Shown: positions 18,149 to 27,050 of the stretch, one piece after another
How positions within the stretch are numbered: the first letter of the stretch is position 1
Layout: every line of letters starts with the position of its first letter
Origin: Butyrivibrio hungatei NK4A153
GTDB lineage: Bacteria; Bacillota; Clostridia; Lachnospirales; Lachnospiraceae
Direction: 5' to 3'
DNA length: 64,000 nucleotides
Assembly: GCF_000424465.1 (NCBI RefSeq)
Contig: NZ_AUJY01000012.1
Span: forward strand, 62,001 to 126,000
The notes under the pieces: generated by a model
What the model was told of the DNA's origin: nothing
The model's input: the letters and a program-made list of their open reading frames with translations, nothing else
The model's database searches: none
Position numbers and translations under genes: made by a program

Positions 18149-18175
18149 TTGAGAAATTGTCTTTTGTGATATAAT
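18149..18175 (+). promoter_or_regulatory. Promoter of xpaC-telA
   Basis: An extended -10 element, TG-A-TATAAT, lies at 18167-18175. A weak -35 (TTGAGA at 18149, spacer 15, or TTTTGA at 18147, spacer 17) precedes it. Confidence 0.6.
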
Positions 18176-18252
18176 ACTGTAAAATTATATGTACGCTTGT
18201 TTTTTATTTTGATAGTTATCAGATAAAAAGTATTGGGCGTATGGAGGAACAG

Positions 18253-19458
18253 ATGGCAAAGAATTTACCCGATGAGCTTGCGGACATGGGCAAAGATATT
18301 TTGCGAGATGTCTCAATAGCGATTGAAAAGAATGACTACAGTAAGCTTGCTTCCGACATAGCAAATACGGTAAAGGCGGTTACTGTCACATCTATAGACA
18401 GAAAAACAACTTATGCGAGCGGAAGACAGAATAGACCCGGCGGACAGAAATATGGGTATAACTATGAGCGAAAGACCGGCTATGTACCTTATACACAGGC
18501 CAAACCGTTAAAGCAGATACCTTTTTTAATGAAAAGAGTTTCCAGATATAACGGAACCGGTTCGATATTATTTGGAAGTATCGGCACGGTATGCCTGATG
18601 CCGGTGTCACTTGCCGTGTTACTTGCCGCAGGTGCGCATCCTGTTGCTGTACTTCCGGCTTTTCTTTTATTATTTTGTGTTTATCAGGTTTTTAAAGGGG
18701 CCAAAAAGCTTAGTCTCACCAAGAAATTTTATGAATACGGACAACTCGTCGGAGATGTGGAGTATTTTGAGATAAGTAAACTTGCTGCAAAGTTGCTTAA
18801 GACAGATAAAGAGGTTGTCAGGGAACTTAAAGAGATGATAAAAGCAGGGTTCCTTCCCAGAGCCAGATTTGATGCCAAAGAGAAAAATCTGATGATCACC
18901 GATAATGCATATAATCTCTACATCGGTGCAGAACAGGACAAACTCGAAAGAGAAAAGAGAGCACTTGAAAAAGATGCGGCAAAGAAAGCAGACCTTGAAG
19001 GCATGACGTCTGAAGTCAGAAGTATTCTGGAAGAAGGCGATGACTATATTAAATTTGTAAGAAAGATAAATGATGTTATTCCCGATACCGAGGAGATGTC
19101 CGATAAGTTGTATCGTTTGGAAGAAATCATGAACAGGATTTTTGCTCAGGTTAAAAAAGACAACCAGAGCGCGGACGATCTTCACAAATTGATGAATTAT
19201 TATCTTCCTACCACCAGAAAACTTCTTTCTGCTTATGTTGAACTTGATAAGCAGCCTGATGCCGGGGAGAATATAGTTCAGACCAAGAAAGAAATAAGCC
19301 AGGCAATGGATACCATAAATATGGCATTTGAGAAACTTCTTGATAGTATGTTCCAGGATATGGCATGGGATATTTCTTCGGATATTTCAGTTATGAAAAC
19401 AATGATGGCACAGGACGGATTGACTGAGAGTGGTGTTGCCATGCAGATGAAAGAGTAA
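18253..19458 (+). CDS. xpaC: XpaC-like protein (5-bromo-4-chloroindolyl phosphate hydrolysis family)
   Basis: The product has 401 residues from the ATG at 18253. GGAGG sits five bases before this ATG, while the upstream ATG at 18241 contains that GGAGG within its own codons, so the second ATG is preferred. The N-terminal 90 residues are polar. Two close hydrophobic segments (about 96-150) form a membrane hairpin. The remaining part is charged and helical with coiled-coil character (about 225-380). This matches XpaC family proteins, almost always followed by telA as here. Despite its historic name the biochemical activity is unproven; a role in toxic-anion or envelope stress tolerance is inferred from pairing. 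Confidence 0.8.
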   Translation: MAKNLPDELADMGKDILRDVSIAIEKNDYSKLASDIANTVKAVTVTSIDRKTTYASGRQNRPGGQKYGYNYERKTGYVPYTQAKPLKQIPFLMKRVSRYNGTGSILFGSIGTVCLMPVSLAVLLAAGAHPVAVLPAFLLLFCVYQVFKGAKKLSLTKKFYEYGQLVGDVEYFEISKLAAKLLKTDKEVVRELKEMIKAGFLPRARFDAKEKNLMITDNAYNLYIGAEQDKLEREKRALEKDAAKKADLEGMTSEVRSILEEGDDYIKFVRKINDVIPDTEEMSDKLYRLEEIMNRIFAQVKKDNQSADDLHKLMNYYLPTTRKLLSAYVELDKQPDAGENIVQTKKEISQAMDTINMAFEKLLDSMFQDMAWDISSDISVMKTMMAQDGLTESGVAMQMKE

Positions 19459-19485
19459 TTAGGGTAATGATTTTAAGGAGGATTT

Positions 19486-20640
19486 ATGAGCGAAGAATTT
19501 AATTTCGATGCAGCACCTGCTGCACCTACTTTGTCTTTTGGCGCGGAAGAAGCACAGGCTACGCAGGAAGAACCCAAAGAAAACGCTAAGGATAACGGAA
19601 ATGTAGCTATGGAAGCGCAGCTTTCAGCCGAAGAACTAAAGCAGGTTGAAGAATTCAGCAAGCAGATAGATATTTCGAATTCATCGGGAATTATGAATTA
19701 CGGCGTTGGAACGCAGAAGAAACTTGCAGATTTTTCCGAGAAAGCGCTTGATAACGTAAAAACTAAGGATATGGGCGAAGTTGGCGGAATGATCACTGAC
19801 CTTGTTACACAGCTCAAGGACTTTGAGATAGCTGAAGATGAGAAGGGACTTAAAGCGTTGTTTAAGAGAGGCGCCAACAAGTTCGAAGCAATCAAGGCTA
19901 AATACAGCAAAGTTGAGACAAATGTTCAGACCATAAGTAACGAGCTTGAGAAGCATCAGGTTACACTTATGAAAGACGTTGAGATTCTCGACAGAATGTA
20001 TGAGCTCAATCTCAATTATTTCAAAGAGCTCTCTATGTATATTCTTGCTGGAAAGAAGAAACTTGAAGAAGAGAGAAACAATACACTTGTAGATCTTCAG
20101 AAAAAAGCAGCAGAATCGGGACTTCCCGAAGATGCTGAAAAAGCGAAGGATTTTGCAAGTCTTTGCGATAGATTTGAGAAAAAAATCTACGATCTTGAAC
20201 TTACAAGGACAATTGCAATGCAGACAGGTCCTCAGATCAGAATGGTACAGAGTTCAAATACCGTTATGGCTGAGAAAATCCAGTCAACCATCGTAAATAC
20301 AATTCCTCTTTGGAAGAATCAGATGGTAATCGCAATCGGTATAGAGCATTCAACACAGGCTGCAAAGGCTGAAAGAGAAGTTAACGATATGACGAACAAG
20401 CTTTTAAAGAAGAATGCTGATGCACTTAAGGTTGCTACAATTGAGAGTGCGAAAGAAGCTGAACGCGGAATCGTGGATATTGATACATTAAAACATACAA
20501 ACGAATCTCTTATTTCTACACTCGATGAGGTTCTTAAAATTCAAACAGAAGGAAAAGAAAAGCGTCGAGAAGCCGAAGCTGAGCTTACACAAATTGAAAA
20601 TCAGTTAAAAGATAAACTACTTCAGGCAGCTAAAAATTAG
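19486..20640 (+). CDS. telA: Toxic anion resistance protein, TelA family
   Basis: The 384-residue soluble protein matches the TelA/KlaA family (PF05816). It has an acidic, alanine-rich N-terminus (1-60), then the conserved helical body beginning near KQVEEFSKQIDI, the MYELNLNYFKELSMYI segment (about 170-185) and TMQTGPQIRM-like residues near 250. The family is linked to tellurite resistance on plasmids, but chromosomal copies paired with xpaC probably serve envelope stress. AGGAGG precedes the ATG by six bases, 27 bases after xpaC. A strong terminator follows. Confidence 0.9.
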   Translation: MSEEFNFDAAPAAPTLSFGAEEAQATQEEPKENAKDNGNVAMEAQLSAEELKQVEEFSKQIDISNSSGIMNYGVGTQKKLADFSEKALDNVKTKDMGEVGGMITDLVTQLKDFEIAEDEKGLKALFKRGANKFEAIKAKYSKVETNVQTISNELEKHQVTLMKDVEILDRMYELNLNYFKELSMYILAGKKKLEEERNNTLVDLQKKAAESGLPEDAEKAKDFASLCDRFEKKIYDLELTRTIAMQTGPQIRMVQSSNTVMAEKIQSTIVNTIPLWKNQMVIAIGIEHSTQAAKAEREVNDMTNKLLKKNADALKVATIESAKEAERGIVDIDTLKHTNESLISTLDEVLKIQTEGKEKRREAEAELTQIENQLKDKLLQAAKN

Positions 20641-20684
20641 TCGAAATTTAGATTAACGTTATTCCGCAAAATATAAAAAATAGA

Positions 20685-20734
20685 AAAGCATCTTTTCAGA
20701 TTTTTATCAAACAGATCTGAAAAGATGCTTTTTT
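20685..20734 (+). terminator. Terminator after telA
   Basis: A 17-base perfect stem (AAAGCATCTTTTCAGAT with its complement) and 13-base loop are followed by TTTTTT. The 150 bases beyond, up to the minus-strand gene end, are AT-rich and hold nothing I can name. Confidence 0.93.
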
Positions 20735-20887
20735 GATTCGCAAGGATTATATTAGTCGTTGAAAATGTTTAACCTGATGACGATTAAAATAATTTTTCTA
20801 ATGCTAATATTAATGAAAAGGAGTCATAATTGAATGAGTTTCTTCCTATTAATATAGTGTTTTAAAAACATATTATTTTGCAATCAA

Positions 20888-21556
20888 TTAAGTGGCATTA
20901 ATCTTATGAGCAGAAGCATGTTTTTTATCGGTTGTCACATCACATCCGAGAAGCTTAAGAATTGTTAGTCTGCTAAGTGAGTTAAGATTATCTGCTATAG
21001 GAATTAATGAATTAATCTTCTTTTCAATCTCGGGAGCACTAAGAAATAATTTTGTCTTGTACATGTCGATCAGGAGTTTATAGGTTGCAGTGATATCCGA
21101 TCTGGTTTTTACGGCAAACTCAAGAACTTTGGCAGAGTCCTCGTAGCGGCCTGCATCGTAAAGTGCTTTGCCCCAGTTTTGAAGTGCGCGAACAAGAGCG
21201 GTATAGTTTTGATCGTAGAGCGAAAGCTCAGTAATATTGGCGGTTCCGTACTCCAGCTTTAGATCGGTGTTGGTGATTCCCGTGAGATTGACAATCTTTT
21301 CATCCTTCAATGCGAGCACATTTTGTTCAGAATTTTCAAGTTCTTTGTTGCTTCCGGATGTTCCGAACGGAAGAACGTCTACGGGAATGCAGATATAATC
21401 GAGATTTTCGAGACTTTTTCTTCTGACATTGTTGGATTTTCGTTCTTTTTCCCAGAAGCTCATCTCGCGAGCCTCTTCTTTTCTGCTAACTCGACGCATG
21501 CTAACATTAAAAAAAAATGCGACAATAATAATACTTGCTAAAAAGGGAAATTTCAT
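20888..21556 (-). CDS. Hypothetical membrane-anchored protein with TPR-like region
   Basis: The product has 222 residues. A hydrophobic N-terminal segment (about 3-17) probably anchors it in the membrane. A basic stretch (about 20-50) follows, then a region (about 110-160) with the spacing of tetratricopeptide helices (ALQNWGKALYDAGRYEDSAK). I do not recognise the family. GGAAGG precedes the ATG by about eight bases. It is transcribed divergently from the VanW gene; an extended -10, TG-C-TAAAAT, lies on the minus strand at 21602-21607. TPR proteins usually mediate protein contacts; no partner can be named. Confidence 0.6.
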   Translation of the reverse strand: MKFPFLASIIIVAFFFNVSMRRVSRKEEAREMSFWEKERKSNNVRRKSLENLDYICIPVDVLPFGTSGSNKELENSEQNVLALKDEKIVNLTGITNTDLKLEYGTANITELSLYDQNYTALVRALQNWGKALYDAGRYEDSAKVLEFAVKTRSDITATYKLLIDMYKTKLFLSAPEIEKKINSLIPIADNLNSLSRLTILKLLGCDVTTDKKHASAHKINAT

Positions 21557-21667
21557 CTATAATTACCTTCCATAAACACATTTGATAGTTTTTCACGTAC
21601 AATTTTAGCACAAAATAACGCTTATAGGACAAATTAGGACAAAAGGAAAGTAGGAAGTGGAAGTATT

Positions 21668-23317
21668 ATGAAGAGATTTTTTTGCGGACTCGCTCTTTCG
21701 GTACTTACTTTAGCAGCTATTCCGGTGGAACAGGTTTCGGCTGCAAGCAACACGATAGCAAAGGGCGTAATGATTGGGGACATCGATGCGTCTGGGATGA
21801 CGATCGAAGAAGCTAAGGAGGCTGTTGCCAGCAAGGTAAAAGAAGTAGTTGATGGTGAATTGATTCTCACAGGTGGAAACGGAAAAAAGATTCCGGTTAA
21901 GGGCTCAGATTTGGGAATATCATGGGGAAACCCTGATGTTGTCAAGGATGCGTATGCTGTTGGACACGAAGGCAACGTAGTAGAGAGATACAAAGAAGGC
22001 AAGGATGTTGAAGAGAATGCCGTTAAGTTCGATATCGATTATGGTATTGATGACGAAGCCCTTACAACGATAATCCGTAAATGTAATACGGAATTCAATG
22101 AAAATCTGGAAAAGATAGACCTTGAGAAGGAAAAAGAGAAAGAAGAAAAAGCTAAAAAGGTCAACAAGGATAAGAGAGAACAGGCTCGTAAGGAAGGTGA
22201 AGGCGATAAGCAGACATCAGGAATGACAGCATACATCGTAAATTCTGATGAATCCAAAGCAATCATTAAGGACTTTATTGCCAATTCATGGACTCCTGAA
22301 AACAATGAGGTTGAGCTTGCAGTAAAGACTGTTGATGCTTTCAAAAATTTAGATGAATTGCAGAAGATGAGTGATGTTCTCGGAACATACACTACAGGAT
22401 ACAGAGATTCAGGTGCCGCAAGAAGTGCGAATATTGAAAATGCGTGCGCCCGTTTGGATGGAATCAGACTTGAGCCCGGACAGGAGCTTTCAGTTCTTGA
22501 TACAATCACACCATTCAGTGAGGAAAATGGTTATTATCCGGCCGGTTCATACTTGAACGGTCTTGTTGTTGAGAGTATCGGTGGTGGTATCTGTCAGGTA
22601 TCATCAACTCTTTATAACGCAGTTCTTTTGGCAGAACTTGACGTTACAGAGAGACACAATCATTCAATGATCGTGTCTTACGTTGAGCCTTCTGCAGATG
22701 CTGCTATTGCGCAGTCAGGCGGTAAGGATTTCAAGTTTAGAAACAATACAGATTCGCCTATTTACATTGAGGCTGTCTGCACACCTGATAAGCATGTCAC
22801 ATTTACAATTTATGGACATGACAACAGACCTGCAGGAAGAAAAGTTACATACAAGAGCATTATTCTTGATAAGACTCCTGCTTCAGAAGACAAGTACATG
22901 ACAGATCCTTCACAGGCACTTGGCTATGTTGGAATGCAGTCTGCACACCTTGGATATAAGTCTCAGCTTTGCAAGGTTGTTGAGGAAGATGGTGTTGAAT
23001 CTGCAACTAAGATAATCAATACAAGCACATACAACATGGTTCCCAGAATCATCATGGTTGGAACAAAGGGTGCAACACAGGCAGATATTGATGAGCTTAA
23101 GTTAGCAATGGAGTCTAAAGAAATTAAGACTGTACGTAATGTTGCACAGGAGCTTGGTAAGAAGAAGTCTGTAACAGCAAGCGTAAGTACAGAGTCAGAT
23201 TCTGATAAAAAGAAGACTGCTACTACAGAATCAGAGCTTGATGGTGCAGAAGCAAGAAATGATAAGCCTGTAGCTGAAGGAACGAAAAAGAAAAAGAGCG
23301 TATTAAGCGAAGGCTAA
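21668..23317 (+). CDS. VanW family secreted/cell-wall protein
   Basis: The 549-residue protein has a signal peptide (about 1-26, ending near VSA). Two repeats of a peptidoglycan-binding-like YoaR domain follow (about 30-235), interrupted by a highly charged lysine/glutamate stretch (about 150-175). The VanW domain (about 240-375) carries GYRDSGAARSANI, PGQELSVLD and the hallmark GGGICQVSSTLYNA. A G5-like segment (about 375-420) and a charged lysine-rich tail end the protein. VanW domains occur in vancomycin-resistance clusters and in many clostridial wall proteins; their activity is not established. Start supported by GGAAGTGG upstream of the ATG. No resistance genes are nearby. Confidence 0.85.
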   Translation: MKRFFCGLALSVLTLAAIPVEQVSAASNTIAKGVMIGDIDASGMTIEEAKEAVASKVKEVVDGELILTGGNGKKIPVKGSDLGISWGNPDVVKDAYAVGHEGNVVERYKEGKDVEENAVKFDIDYGIDDEALTTIIRKCNTEFNENLEKIDLEKEKEKEEKAKKVNKDKREQARKEGEGDKQTSGMTAYIVNSDESKAIIKDFIANSWTPENNEVELAVKTVDAFKNLDELQKMSDVLGTYTTGYRDSGAARSANIENACARLDGIRLEPGQELSVLDTITPFSEENGYYPAGSYLNGLVVESIGGGICQVSSTLYNAVLLAELDVTERHNHSMIVSYVEPSADAAIAQSGGKDFKFRNNTDSPIYIEAVCTPDKHVTFTIYGHDNRPAGRKVTYKSIILDKTPASEDKYMTDPSQALGYVGMQSAHLGYKSQLCKVVEEDGVESATKIINTSTYNMVPRIIMVGTKGATQADIDELKLAMESKEIKTVRNVAQELGKKKSVTASVSTESDSDKKKTATTESELDGAEARNDKPVAEGTKKKKSVLSEG

Positions 23318-23343
23318 AAAACTGATCAATACTCGGAGAAGGC

Positions 23344-24324
23344 ATGAAGATAGGCAAAATTTCAGAGAATACTCTTAAGAGATCCGTGTTGAAATTGATA
23401 AAAACAGAACATAGAAAAGAGACTAGCGCAGCTGTAGGGACAGACTGCGCTTTTTCTGAGTCTGAGAAGGTTTACTCCGCAGTATGTCCGGTTACTGAAA
23501 ATGTCGCATGTGCAGGTTATTATGCGGCTATGAAAGCAATCGGTAATATTGTCATTCATGGAATCGAGCCTTCACATGTGACAGTGTCAATTCTTCTTCC
23601 CGAGGAGACTGAGGAAAAACAGTTAAAAGCAATCGTAAGGGACATAATAGCGGCATGCAATGAATATGGAGTTACCTATGCGGGTGGACACACAGAGGTG
23701 ACAAGTGCAGTTACAAGACCTGTTATAACAGCAAACTGCGTAGGAACTACGAAGGATGCCGGTTTTGATATAGGCAAGAATGACAATCTTAAAGATGGTC
23801 TGGCACTTGTTATTACAAAGTGGATAGGGCTTGAAGGAACAGCAATGTTGGCGCAGCAGGGACATGATGAGCTCTGCGTCAAATACCCGGATCCATTTAT
23901 CAGAGATGCGATTGATTTTAAAAATTATCTTAGCGTCGCGAAAGAGGCTGCAGTCGCCATTAAGTCCGGCGCAGTTGCTGTTACCGATATTTCGAACGGG
24001 GGAGTATACGCCTCACTTTGGGATATCGCAGAGCGTGCTGGAACCGGACTTTGCGTGGATTTAAAAAGTATTCCGATACGACAGGAAACGGTAGAAATCT
24101 GCGAGTTTTATGAGATTAATCCATATCAGCTTTTGTCGGGAGGTGCACTTCTTTTTGCGTGTGAAGATGGTGACAGACTGGTCGCAGAGCTGGAAAAAGA
24201 GGGAATACCCGCGAAAGTTGTCGGATATTTAAAAAGTGGAAACGACAAGATTATCACAAATGCAGATGAATCAAGGTTTCTGGATATGCCGGGATGCGAT
24301 ATGATACATAAAATACTGGGATAA
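23344..24324 (+). CDS. AIR synthase/HypE-like protein
   Basis: The 326-residue product has the two-domain ATP-binding fold of AIR synthase-related proteins (PurM, HypE, ThiL, SelD). A GTDCAF segment (about 33-38) and a glycine-histidine segment YAGGHTEV (about 112-119) lie in the first domain, and TDISNGGVYAS (about 213) and LLSGGALLF (about 262) in the second. It lacks the C-terminal cysteine tail of HypE, so a hydrogenase carbamoyl role is unlikely. No hyp genes are near. It is followed by an Lrp-type regulator and an aminotransferase on the same strand, which hints at amino-acid metabolism. Substrate unknown. Confidence 0.7.
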   Translation: MKIGKISENTLKRSVLKLIKTEHRKETSAAVGTDCAFSESEKVYSAVCPVTENVACAGYYAAMKAIGNIVIHGIEPSHVTVSILLPEETEEKQLKAIVRDIIAACNEYGVTYAGGHTEVTSAVTRPVITANCVGTTKDAGFDIGKNDNLKDGLALVITKWIGLEGTAMLAQQGHDELCVKYPDPFIRDAIDFKNYLSVAKEAAVAIKSGAVAVTDISNGGVYASLWDIAERAGTGLCVDLKSIPIRQETVEICEFYEINPYQLLSGGALLFACEDGDRLVAELEKEGIPAKVVGYLKSGNDKIITNADESRFLDMPGCDMIHKILG

Positions 24325-24392
24325 ATGCTCAGAAACCGATTTTTGTAGTATTATATATATCGGGATGAATAACAGGAGGATGGAGATAAGTT

Positions 24393-24881
24393 ATGAGCAT
24401 CAGAGAAGAAATTTTAACGATTATTGAGAAAAACAGCCGTATAGATGTTAAGGAACTTAGCATTCTTATCGGTTCAGAAGAAATAACAGTCGCAAATGAG
24501 CTTAAAGCCCTTGAGGACGAAGGTGTAATTTGCGGTTATCATACAATGGTTGACTGGTCAAAAACAAGCATTGATAAGGTGAATGCCCTTATAGAAGTTA
24601 AGGTTACACCTCAGAGAGGCCTTGGTTTTGATAGCATCGCTGAGAGAATATACAAATATCCCGAAGTTAAGAGTGTCTATCTCATGAGCGGAGGTTTTGA
24701 CCTTATGGTAATTCTTGAAGGCAAAACTCTGCAGGAAGTGGCGGGCTTTGTAAACAATAAGCTTGCTACACTTGATACTGTGCTCAGTACCGCGACACAC
24801 TTTATTCTCAAGAAATACAAGGATCACGGAACAATACTGACCAGAAAGTACGAAGACACAAGGGAGAAGATAACACCATGA
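24393..24881 (+). CDS. Lrp/AsnC family transcriptional regulator
   Basis: The 162-residue protein has an N-terminal winged helix-turn-helix (about 1-55) and a C-terminal RAM/AsnC ligand-sensing domain (about 65-150, with LIEVKVTPQRGLGFD and SGGFDLMVILEG). It probably binds an amino acid and regulates its own region. It overlaps the downstream aminotransferase by four bases (ATGA), so the two are translationally coupled. That makes an aminotransferase substrate or product a plausible effector. The best ribosome-binding site is GGAG eight bases before the ATG. Confidence 0.9.
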   Translation: MSIREEILTIIEKNSRIDVKELSILIGSEEITVANELKALEDEGVICGYHTMVDWSKTSIDKVNALIEVKVTPQRGLGFDSIAERIYKYPEVKSVYLMSGGFDLMVILEGKTLQEVAGFVNNKLATLDTVLSTATHFILKKYKDHGTILTRKYEDTREKITP

Positions 24882-26035
24882 GAAATCCGATAGGTAAGAA
24901 GATTGTTGATATAAAGCCCTCGGGCATCAGAAAGTTTTTTGACATTGTTCAGGAAACAGAAGGGGCAATATCACTGGGGGTGGGAGAGCCTGATTTTGAT
25001 ACACCTTGGCATATAAGAGATGAGGGCATCTATTCACTGGAGAAGGGAAGAACATTCTATACTTCCAACTCCGGATTAAAGGAGCTTAGGACGGAAATTT
25101 CTGAGTATATCAAGAGAACTCAGGGAGTGACCTATGATCCGATAAAAGAGATTTTTGTAACGGTAGGTGGATCTGAAGCAATCGACCTTGCACTTAGAGC
25201 AATGATAGATCCGGGAGATGAGGTTCTCATTCCTCAGCCCAGCTATGTTTCATACGAGCCCTGCGCAATACTTGCCGATGCAAAGCCTGTTATAATAGAG
25301 CTTAAGGAAGAAAATGAGTTCAGACTTACAGCGGAAGAAGTTCTTGAGAAGGTAACGGATAAGACCAAGATTCTGGTGCTTCCATTCCCAAATAACCCGA
25401 CAGGTGCGGTTATGGAAAAAGAGGATCTTGAAAAGATCGCAGAAGTTGTAAGAGAAAAAGATCTTTATATCATTTCCGACGAAATATACGGAGAACTTAC
25501 ATACAAGGGAAAGCATGTATCTATTGTTTCACTTCCCGGAATGAAAGAGAGAACTATTTTGATAAACGGTTTCTCTAAGGCATATGCCATGACCGGTTGG
25601 AGACTTGGATACGCTTGCGGACCTGAAGAAATCATGGCGCAGATGGTCAAGATTCATCAGTTCGCAATCATGTGTGCTCCGACAACCAGCCAGTATGCTG
25701 CTGTAGAGGCACTCAAAAACGGCGATGATGATGTTAAGATGATGCGTGAGCAGTACAACCACAGAAGAAGATATCTTCTTAACGAGTTTAAGCGCATTGG
25801 ACTTCCTTGTTTTGAGCCATATGGAGCATTTTATGTGTTCCCTTGCATTAAGAAATTTGGAATGACAAGTGATGACTTCTGTACGAGACTACTCAAAGAA
25901 GAGAAGCTTGCGGTTGTTCCCGGAACAGCTTTTGGTGACTGCGGAGAAGGATATATCAGAATATCATATGCATATTCGCTGGAGAATCTTAAGGCTGCAA
26001 TGGAGAGACTTGAAAACTTTATATCAAGATTATAA
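24878..26035 (+). CDS. Aminotransferase class I/II, PLP-dependent
   Basis: The 385-residue enzyme is a fold-type I aminotransferase of the aspartate/aromatic (PatA-like) group. Residues include the substrate loop GVGEPDFDTPWHI (about 35), the PLP contacts FPNNPTGAV (about 170) and SDEIYGEL (about 200), the Schiff-base lysine in NGFSKAYAMTGWRLGY (about 234), and the carboxylate-binding arginine in YIRISYAYS (about 365). It transfers amino groups between an amino acid and 2-oxoglutarate or a similar acceptor. Coupled to the upstream Lrp regulator. Substrate not deducible. Confidence 0.92.
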   Translation: MRNPIGKKIVDIKPSGIRKFFDIVQETEGAISLGVGEPDFDTPWHIRDEGIYSLEKGRTFYTSNSGLKELRTEISEYIKRTQGVTYDPIKEIFVTVGGSEAIDLALRAMIDPGDEVLIPQPSYVSYEPCAILADAKPVIIELKEENEFRLTAEEVLEKVTDKTKILVLPFPNNPTGAVMEKEDLEKIAEVVREKDLYIISDEIYGELTYKGKHVSIVSLPGMKERTILINGFSKAYAMTGWRLGYACGPEEIMAQMVKIHQFAIMCAPTTSQYAAVEALKNGDDDVKMMREQYNHRRRYLLNEFKRIGLPCFEPYGAFYVFPCIKKFGMTSDDFCTRLLKEEKLAVVPGTAFGDCGEGYIRISYAYSLENLKAAMERLENFISRL

Positions 26036-26041
26036 AAAAAT

Positions 26042-26070
26042 ACCCCGAAGGAAGGTTCCTTCGGGGTTTT
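26042..26070. terminator. Bidirectional terminator between aminotransferase and yhaM
   Basis: The stem ACCCCGAAGGA / TCCTTCGGGGT is flanked by AAAAAAAT on one side and TTTT on the other, so it can end transcripts from both convergent genes. Confidence 0.9.
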
Positions 26071-26082
26071 GCTCTATCATGA

Positions 26083-27030
26083 TCAGATATCTAATTTCGA
26101 ATCATAAAGATTTGTTTCAAATAACTTGTTGTATCCCTGCCAACCGGGCTCTGTTATGTTGTTCAGGATTTCTGTGAATGTCTCCATCTTGGCGTCGGTA
26201 TTATCTGCAAGGTTGAGCGCTACAGCCTCGATAATTGAAGGCTTCTTGGGTGAACCGTACTCGTATTCCCCGTGGTGAGCAAGAATGCAGTGTATGATCT
26301 CCTGCTTTAAGAGAGTGGGGAAGCCATTAATGTTTTTCACCTTATCGTTTATCATCTCGGCACCGATAACGATATGTCCAAGGAACTGACCTTCATCCGT
26401 GTAATCGTTTGTGGGGAAAAGGCTAAGCTCTCTTGTTTTACCGATATCGTGGCACATTGCTGCAGTAAGGAGCAGGTCCCTTTTAAGAACGGGATAAGAC
26501 TTGCAGTAGTAATCGCAAAGTTTTGTTACGCTGAGAGTGTGTTCCAAAAGTCCGCCGATAAAGCCGTGGTGAACAGTTTTTGCTGCGCTTGATTTGCGGA
26601 ACTTGTTTATAAAATCCTCGTCCTGTACAAAGAATTCTTCCAGGAGCTTCTTGAGATAAGGATTTTCAATGGTTCCGATTATTCCGAGTAGTTCTTTGTA
26701 CATTACGTCGTTGTCTTTAGATGATACGGGAAGGTACAGCGCGGGATCGTACTCGCCTTCGTGGCATTTTCTTGCACGTTTAACGTTGATCTGAATTGCG
26801 CCGTTAAAACTTGTTACTTCGCCGAAAATATCAAGATAGTCTGCGTCGTCGAAGTCGTCGATTCCTTCACTGTTGGGCTCCCAGATCTTGGCATCCACGG
26901 TGCCTGTTTTGTCCTGAAGAGTAACGGAGAAATACTCTTTTCCGTTCTTAGTGGTGGCACTTAACTTGTGTTTGCACATGTAGATATCTGCTATTCTGTC
27001 GCCGGGTCTTAAGTCTTTTAAAAATTTCAT
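26083..27030 (-). CDS. yhaM: 3'-5' exoribonuclease YhaM (OB-fold plus HD domain)
   Basis: The 315-residue protein matches YhaM, a cytosolic metal-dependent 3'-5' exonuclease of Firmicutes. The N-terminal OB-fold (about 10-95) contains the DKTGTVDAKIWE segment for nucleic acid binding. The HD phosphohydrolase domain (about 150-290) carries HHGFIGGLLEHTLSV, the CHDIGK doublet (about 193) and HCILAHHGEYEYGSPKKP. Length equals the family norm. It is co-oriented with the HtrA-like gene upstream (20-base gap), probably one transcript. AGAAAGAGG precedes the ATG. Confidence 0.92.
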   Translation of the reverse strand: MKFLKDLRPGDRIADIYMCKHKLSATTKNGKEYFSVTLQDKTGTVDAKIWEPNSEGIDDFDDADYLDIFGEVTSFNGAIQINVKRARKCHEGEYDPALYLPVSSKDNDVMYKELLGIIGTIENPYLKKLLEEFFVQDEDFINKFRKSSAAKTVHHGFIGGLLEHTLSVTKLCDYYCKSYPVLKRDLLLTAAMCHDIGKTRELSLFPTNDYTDEGQFLGHIVIGAEMINDKVKNINGFPTLLKQEIIHCILAHHGEYEYGSPKKPSIIEAVALNLADNTDAKMETFTEILNNITEPGWQGYNKLFETNLYDSKLDI

Positions 27031-27050
27031 TGAAAGCCTCTTTCTAAAAA

